The notes beneath the pieces were generated by a model. It did not search any database. It was given only the letters and a program-made list of their open reading frames with translations, and was not told the origin of the DNA. From Strigamia acuminata (taxonomy: Eukaryota > Arthropoda > Chilopoda > Geophilomorpha > Linotaeniidae): a stretch of 64,000 nucleotides of DNA. The stretch is from NCBI GenBank assembly GCA_949358305.1, contig OX442320.1:11920259-11984258 (forward strand), given 5' to 3'. Shown here in pieces: positions 57,850 through 64,000 of the stretch; position 1 is the first letter of the stretch; each line of letters opens with the position of its first letter. The translations under genes were made by a program, and so were the position numbers.

Positions 57850-59720
57850 TTATGGATTTGTGATGTAGAATATTTTATTGAGTGTCCCGAGGAGACTACT
57901 CAGACACGAGAGGAGGGAAATGCCGAGAAAAAGTCCAACGCCGCCGCCGACTTCCGCGATCAGACTCGAGAACGGATAAGCGAGATATTCGCTAACAATC
58001 ACTCTCGTGTTGGATTTGAGCGTCGTAGTGATTACGGTCTTGTGGGCTCCATCCGCATTAACTCCGTTGATTCTTGTCAAGGAAAAGGTGGTGGCACGGC
58101 ACAGTCGTTTGCAGTCGTCGGTGCTTTCGGGTGAAAATAAAAGTTTGAGTAGTTTACTTTGTAACTCGTTCACTTGAAACATGGAATTGCAGAGTGGCAA
58201 TGTACTCGAGTTGATTAGCGGCCATCTAAGTTTGAAGATGTATTAGTTTGAGACTGTCAGTGTCACCTGAAATGCATCTAACCTGCATATGATGCTGGGG
58301 CTGTGTGGGTGTGGTGTAAACCATTGGTTAGTGCATTGGTATAACTCTTCTTCCGTCGAGCAAGGATTTCTAGTCGTGTTTAGATATTCGAACTAATATG
58401 AAAAAGAAATTGCAACTAACTGCGGTGTTGATAGAAAAGTGAATTTTTGTTTGATTACTGTAGTCGCTGACACTTCCAAGTCGTTGTACGAGTCGTTGAA
58501 AATAAACGCCTGGCTAACAAACATTAAATTGGGCGAAGTGGACGTGAACACACCGACCTGAGAAGACGAGATAGAGTGGTTTTTAATTGACGGTTGTTTT
58601 GACTGTTGGTTCGGTCTTACCGAGAAAGCTTCGACCGGCAAGTGTGAAATATTTGTCACTTCGATCCAATACACCCAACTTTTACCCACAAAATGCCATA
58701 GCACATCTAACGGAAACCAAAGAGTGTACAAATAATACAAATGTACAGATAATTGACAAATAATACCTGTCTGGAACGTTTGACACGGACCGGCGATTGT
58801 GTCAACGAGACCGCGTTGTATCCAATCTGCGGACTCGCATTTAGTCGAATTGACCGCATAACGACACTAAAATAGCAAATTTTGAATTACAGATGAGCCG
58901 TTGAATTCTATTTCAACGCTGACTCACCTTGGCCTGCGTGGAGATAGTCATATTTGACTTTGGGTGCCACAAATCCAGAAGAGAGACGCCTAACTCGTCA
59001 AAAGTTAAATGTTGTCGTTGATGTTCGCTGAGTGATGTGCACTTATCATGTTGTTGGCAATGTGCGTCGAATTGTGTTTGGAAGTCGTAAGTGATTTGGT
59101 AGGTGGCTGGACAAAGCGTGAGGCCGGGCAACGTGTATCGTTTGAACGTCTCCACCCAAATGTTAGTCCCTATTGGCTGCTCCGAGAACTTTTGGAAGCA
59201 AATGACGAGCTGCCAAGTGCACAGTGCAGTACTCACCAGCACCGATAAGGTCAACAGCAACTTTTGTACCCAAAAAATGCACAAATTCTTATTAAAGCAT
59301 TGCGCTTGAGTGGCCATCGTAGCGTCGTTTCGCCTGGTCTGCGTTTGCACGTTGTTGTTGTCCTATCTAAGGAGATGAAGTTGTAATAGCGCGTCGCTTT
59401 TCTTTTCTGGATCGAACTCTGTATTCATGAGCTTGACAATATAGTGACAGTGAGTGGGTTGGTTGTCTTGGAGATAATGATAGCCAACAAACTGCTCCAT
59501 TCACTTTTTGTTAATTAACTTCCATTCAACGTCTACTTATATTAATCGATTCAATTCCAAGTACAATGTACAACGTGAATTATAGGGTGCGATCTATGGC
59601 ACACGGCTTGTTATTTTCTTGGCTTTATCTGCTGGAAAAAGTAGTTGTTTGATGGTGTACTCTGTTGACGAATTGGCGCAGAGATTTGAAGGTGGAGAGC
59701 AGGGAAATGCCGAGGAAAAG
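57690..59720. repeat. Two-gene duplication unit, copy 1 (P and start of Q)
   Basis: Matches 61539-63560 with an offset of about 3850 bp, including intergenic phrases such as AGGTTCAAACACATTTGATG and TTATTTTCTTGGCTTTAT. The unit carries a P-type gene followed by a Q-type gene. Confidence 0.8.
57850..59350 (-). CDS. DEG/ENaC channel, gene P
   Basis: Exons: 59350-58928, 58866-58767, 58706-58621, 58557-58459, 58392-58283, 58225-57850; 397 aa. MQTQTRRNDATMATQAQCFN begins the N-terminus (the second Met, MATQ, is an alternative). TM1 is LTLSVLVSTALCTWQLVICFQKFS, then YTLPGLTLCPAT. E2 starts CRYAVNSTKCESADWIQRG. TM2 is AEVGGGVGLFLGISLLS; it has GGG where R and M have GGS just before the filter GIS. 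The tail is SSLLGTLNKIFYITNP. Upstream of the start lies CTATCATTATCTCCAAGACA, the recurrent motif in coding-strand orientation. Sister of R. Confidence 0.9.
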
Positions 59721-61250
59721 TCCAATGCTGCCGCCCGCATCAGACACCAAGCTGGACAGGGGGTAAATCAAATATTTGCTAACGATTTGCCTCGTATTTA
59801 TCGTGTAAGTGACTCCAATGGCTAAATAATTTCGTTCACCTTTGGTACTTCTTAATGTTGAGGAAAATTCAGTGACGGAACATGGGCGTCTGCAGTTGCT
59901 GTTATGTTGCGAGGACAAAAGGTGCACAATTTTGTCTTTGAGTTTGTTCACTTGGAACATCGTGTTGCAAAGCGGCTTTGTCGAGTTCATAAAGGGCCAG
60001 CTAAGTTGGATTTGGAATTATTGTTGAATATTGATTGGTTGCATATTAATCTGACCTGCATTTGACATCAGAAGTTTGTAATTGGTCATGAAGCCATCGA
60101 TTAATACACTCGATCTCTTCATCTTCAGTGATGCAGGGGTTTTGACTCGTGTTTAAATATTCAAACTGCAACAAATGTAAATATAGCTTTTAAATTAATG
60201 TGAAATTAATGTTTGTTTTGTTTACTTTTGTTTCCGACAGTTGCAAAGTACTATATGTTCCAACATCAATTAGTGATCTGAGAGTAATCATCAGTTTGAT
60301 TGAATTTGTTCCGAAAACATCAGCCTGATATAAACGAATTGTAATAGTGATTGTTTAGCCCTCTGCTGAGATTACACAAATTTTACACAAACTGATTCGG
60401 GAGAATTGGAAAGTACGTTTATCTGCAACGTATACACCCAGGAATTGCCAAGAAAAATCCATTGCACATCTAAAAACATTTGTTTTTAATTGATTGTAAA
60501 TTTAAGTTGTGGGGATAAAATGGAATAATAATGACTTGACTGAAGAAGTTTGCATGGACCAGCAATCGTGTTGACCACCTTTTGCTTTAACCAGTCTTTG
60601 GGGTCACATCTGGTGGAATCGGCCGCGTACTCGCACTGAAATGTGTATTTGGGTTTACAGTATAAGAGTAAGTTGTCGAATGATGTTTTAAAACTCGTGA
60701 TGTCTATCTTGAATTGTTCAGGTTCCCAGATATCCAAAAGTGTATTATTCATCTCAGTGAAAGGGAAATGTGGTTTGTTGACTTTATTTTAATTCTGTGT
60801 ACTTTCTATTTCTTGCAAAAAATCGATAAAATCTTAAGAAAACGTCTTATGTCACCTGGCGATTATATGGACAAATTATAAGCAGGGGCGGATCTAACTT
60901 TTCGGGGGCCCGGGGCTTGAGGTTTTTTTGGGGCCCCTTCTCAAGCCCCAATAGCCGGGTGCTAGATCCGCCACTGATTATAAGGCCAGGTGTTGTGTAC
61001 TGATTGAAAATTTCAATTTCAACACTGGTGCCTATTGGCTGTTCAAAGTACTTGTCGATGCAAACTGACAACTGCCAAGCGCACAGTCCACTGCTCAGCA
61101 GCAGCGAAGCAATCCCCAATACTTTAGCCGTCTTATTTATAGCCCGCGGTTGTCGTTGTCGTTTTGGTTTTGGTTTTGGTTTGATGCGAACATGGTATAC
61201 GGGTATGCGGATAAACGACTCTACGTCCTAATCTTCTACTATAGCTATTT
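59625..61250 (-). pseudogene. DEG/ENaC pseudogene Q (broken first exon)
   Basis: Later exons are intact: E5 60000-59625 (SDAGGSIGLFLGISLLS), E4 60165-60056, E3b 60324-60226, E3a about 60474-60392, E2 about 60636-60540. E1 is ruined. The start equivalent to MNNYSRR in gene L reads INSYSRR, with ATA for ATG. A stop occurs before TM1. A 94-bp hAT MITE interrupts PGLII/CPYN. The section after CPYNRQVT is deleted or replaced up to HFPFTEMNNTLLDIW, with stops between, and no good E1 donor remains. It groups with K and L. Confidence 0.85.
60883..60976. mobile_element. hAT-type MITE in exon 1 of Q
   Basis: 94 bp from CAGGGGCGGATCTAAC to GCTAGATCCGCCACTG, flanked by the 8-bp duplication ATTATAAG (60875-60882 and 60977-60984). 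Element plus duplication is 102 bp, a multiple of three, and contains no stop on the minus strand, so the insertion itself adds 34 codons without breaking frame. Confidence 0.92.
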
Positions 61251-61701
61251 ATTGCACCTGAAAAGGACTCCCTCAACAGCCTGAAAACAATATTTAAGGT
61301 TTAAGGCGTATTAATGAGTATTAAGCGGACCTGACCTCTTTCTTCGACCGTTGGTTGTTTGTACTCCGGTTTCCATGTGATTGAATTCAAAAGCTGCTGT
61401 GTTTACATTGGAAATATTGACGAAAAGAGCTGGTGTTAAGGTGATGTTAATCTAATATTTATGAAACGAAATTGATTAGTTACGGTAATTGAAAGTCTGT
61501 CCTCGTTTACCAAGAGTGAAGCATTTAAAAGTATTTAAAATGTATATTTCGGAATAGTTTTGTTTTGAATTCAAATGCAGATATATATCTGTGTTGAAAG
61601 GTTCAGACACATTTGATGCGGCCGACCTTTTAATAATTCATTTATTATTTTGAAAACAAAAATGCTGCTTTTGGAATTGACTAATGGATGTTAACTAACA
61701 G
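61251..61701. other. Spacer between Q and R
   Basis: No gene. Its right part begins the second duplicated unit. Confidence 0.4.
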
Positions 61702-63560
61702 TTAGTATTGTGGATTTGTGATGTAGAATATTTTATTGAGTGCCCCGAGGAGACTACTTAGACACGACAGGAGGGAAATGCCGAGAAAAAGTCCAATGCT
61801 GCCGCCGACTTCCGCGATCAGACTCGAGAACGGATAAGCGTAATATTCGCTAACAATCTCTCTCGTGTTGGATTTGAGCGTCGTAGTGATTACGGTCTTG
61901 TGGGCTCCATCCGCATTAACTCCGTTGATTCTTGTTAAAGAAAAGGTGGTGGCACGGCACAGTCGTTTGCAGCCGTTGGTGCTTTCGGGTGAAAATAAGA
62001 GTTTGAGTAGTTTACTTTGTAACTTGTTCACTTGAAACATGGAATTGCAGAGTGGCAATTTGCTCGAGTTGATTAGTGGCCATCTAAGTTTGAAGATGTA
62101 TTAGTTTGAGACTGTCAGTGTCACCCGCAAATTCACCTGAAATGCACCTAACCTGCATTTGATTTCGGGGCTGTGTGGGTGTGGTGTAAACCATTGGTTA
62201 GTGCATTGGTATAACTCTTCTTCCGTCGAGCAAGGATTTCTCGTCGTGTTTAGATATTCGAACTAATATGAAAAATAAATGGGAACTAACTGCGGTGTTG
62301 ATAGAAAAGGGAATTTTTGTTTGATTACTGTAGTCGCTGACACTTCCAAGTCGTTGTACGAGTCGTTGAAAATAAACGCCTGGCTAACGAACATTAAGTT
62401 GGGCGAAGTGGACGTGAACACACCGACCTGAGAAGACGAGATAAAGTGGTTTTTAATTGACGGTTGTTTTGACTGTTGGTTCGGTCTTACCGAGAAAGCT
62501 TCGACCGGCAAGTGTGAAATATTTGTCACTTCGATCCAATACACCCAACTTTTACCGGCAAAATGCCATAGCAGATCTAACCGAAACCAAAGAGTGTACA
62601 AATAATACAAGTGTACAGATAATTGACAAATAATACCTGTCTGGAACGTTCGACACGGACCGGCGATTGTGTCAACAACACCGCATTGTATCCAATCTGC
62701 GGACTCGCATTTAGTCGAATTGATCGCTAAATCGCACTAAAATAGCAAATTTAGAATTAGATGAGCCGTTGAATTCTATTTCAACACTGACTCACCTTGG
62801 CATGCGTGGAGATAGTCATGTTTGTCTTTGGGTGCCACAAATCCAGAAGAGAGATGCCTAACTCGTCAAAAGTTAAATGTTGTCGTTGATGTTCGCTCAG
62901 TGACCTGCACTTGTCATGTTGTTGGCAATGTGCGTCGAATTGTGCTTGGAAGTCGTAAGTCATTTGGTAGGTGGCTGGACAAAGCGTGAGACCGGGCAAC
63001 GAGTATCGTTTGAACGTCTCCATCCAAATGTTAGTCCCTATTGGCTGCTCCGAGAACTTTTGGAAGCAAATGACGAGCTGCCAAGTGCACAGTGCAGTAC
63101 TCACCAGCACCGACAACGTCAACAGCAACTTTTGTACCCATAAAATGCACAAATTCTTATTTAAGCATTGCGCTTGAGTGGCCATCGTAGCGTCGTTTCG
63201 CCTGGTCTGAACTCGCACGTTGTTGTTGTTATATCTAAGGAGATGAAGTTTTCTTTTCTGGATCGAACTTTGTATTCATCAGCTTGACAATATAGTAACA
63301 GTGAGTGGGTTGGTTGTCTTGGAGATAATGATAGCCAACAGACTGCTCCATTCACTTTTTGTTAATTAACTTCCATTCAACGTCTACTTTTATTAATCGA
63401 TTCAATTTGTAGTACAATGTACAACGTGAATTATAGAGTGCGATCTATGGCACATGGCGTGTTATTTTCTTGGCTTTATTTGCTGGAAAAAGAAGTAGTT
63501 TGACGAATTGGCGCAGAGATTTGAAGGTGGAGAGCCGGGAAATGCCGAGGAAAAGTCCAA
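61539..63560. repeat. Two-gene duplication unit, copy 2 (R and start of S)
   Basis: Second copy of 57690-59720, with gene R in place of P and pseudogene S in place of Q. The 5' flanks are also alike (GGTTGTCTTGGAGATAATGA at 63311 and 59461). Confidence 0.8.
61702..63218 (-). CDS. DEG/ENaC channel, gene R
   Basis: Exons: 63218-62796, 62736-62637, 62576-62491, 62427-62329, 62262-62153, 62083-61702; 399 aa. Nearly the same as gene P in every exon. It differs at the N-terminus (MRVQTRRND), in E2 (CDLAINSTKC instead of CRYAVNSTKC) and just before the filter (GGSIGLFLGIS). The stop is two codons later (ITNPQY). The shared upstream motif sits about 100 bp before the start. Both paralogues have clean frames, so they are probably both expressed. 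Confidence 0.9.
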
Positions 63561-64000
63561 TGCCGCCCCCGACTTCGGAGACCTATACGTTGAGAGAGAG
63601 CGATAGGAATAATATTCGCTGACACTTGGAACATGGAACTGCAAAGTGGCAGTGCACTCGAGTTCATAAAGGGCCATCTGATGAGAGAATGTAGAGTACG
63701 TGATGTTGGGACGTTGATTTTATTTTTATTTTTATATTTGACGTGCATTCTGTGGCGGAAATTTTAAACAATTCTTCCACTCGTCCGTTGGTTGGTGCAC
63801 CGAGTTTCTTCTTCTTCTTCGGTGACGCACGGATCGCGAGTCGTGTTCAGATATTCGAACTAAATTGAAAGAAAGTTTGATTTTTGATTTTTGTATATTT
63901 TTTTATTTGTTTTTGTTTTATTTTGGGGACTAATATTTCGAAATCGTTTTTCGCGTAAAGTTTGAGCACGTATTTTCGCGGCTGTTCAAGTTTTATAACT
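63476..64000 (-). pseudogene. DEG/ENaC pseudogene S, cut by the window edge
   Basis: The last exon (63680-63476) goes straight from ALPLCSSMFQV to VSANIIP, losing about 60 codons including the Cys-rich pre-TM2 part, and the TM2 segment is frameshifted (GGGIGLFLG-type text survives only in another frame). E4 is at about 63860-63740, with a CACGTCAAA boundary where other copies have a GCAG/GT donor. An E3b trace begins near 63930. It is the partner of Q in the duplicated unit. Confidence 0.75.

Overview
The window looks like a piece of an animal nuclear genome, most likely an arthropod; a mite or other chelicerate, a myriapod or a crustacean would all fit, and I cannot place it more finely. The evidence is AT-rich DNA, many short GT-AG introns (mostly 50-65 bp), an astacin protease, a Sidestep-like immunoglobulin receptor, and a large family of DEG/ENaC (pickpocket-like) sodium-channel genes. 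Exon boundaries below were worked out by hand from splice signals, phase and comparison between paralogues; most gene models close exactly in frame.

Layout. Positions 1-5095 are repeat-rich (pyrimidine tract, several minisatellites, a perfect hairpin), with only weak exon-like pieces on both strands. Positions 5096-8046 are one minisatellite of about 133 copies of a 22-bp unit, with a hidden higher-order period of 1016 bp. Positions 8468-9722 (+) hold a complete six-exon astacin. Positions 11383-18380 (+) hold a complete 14-exon Sidestep-like receptor of 799 aa with a 3.5-kb first intron; two consecutive introns late in the gene carry related RNA hairpins.

From 18.8 kb to the right edge the window is a head-to-tail array of DEG/ENaC genes, all on the minus strand. 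I model 15 intact genes (here A, B, C, D, F, G, I, J, K, L, M, N, O, P, R; 397-460 aa), four pseudogenes (E, H, Q, S) and five shorter relics. The ancestral model has exons for the N-terminus with TM1 (E1), two short extracellular exons (E2, E3a), then E3b, E4, and a last exon (E5) with the Cys-rich pre-TM2 region, TM2 and a short tail; phases are conserved (E1/E2 0, E2/E3a 1, E3a/E3b 0, E3b/E4 0, E4/E5 2). G, J and O have an extra small first exon. The array grew by unequal duplication: K and L are a recent pair, P-Q and R-S are a duplicated two-gene unit about 3.85 kb apart, G and J are near-identical, and B, C, H and I form another subfamily.

DEG/ENaC proteins form trimeric sodium channels at the plasma membrane. 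A cluster this size suggests diversified sensory (chemo-, mechano- or peptide-gated) channels, but ligand and tissue cannot be read from the sequence. Transposon traces (hAT-type MITEs with 8-bp duplications, a foldback element with 7-bp duplications, a twin MITE, a possible solo LTR) mark recent activity in the array, and a GATA-like motif recurs upstream of many copies.
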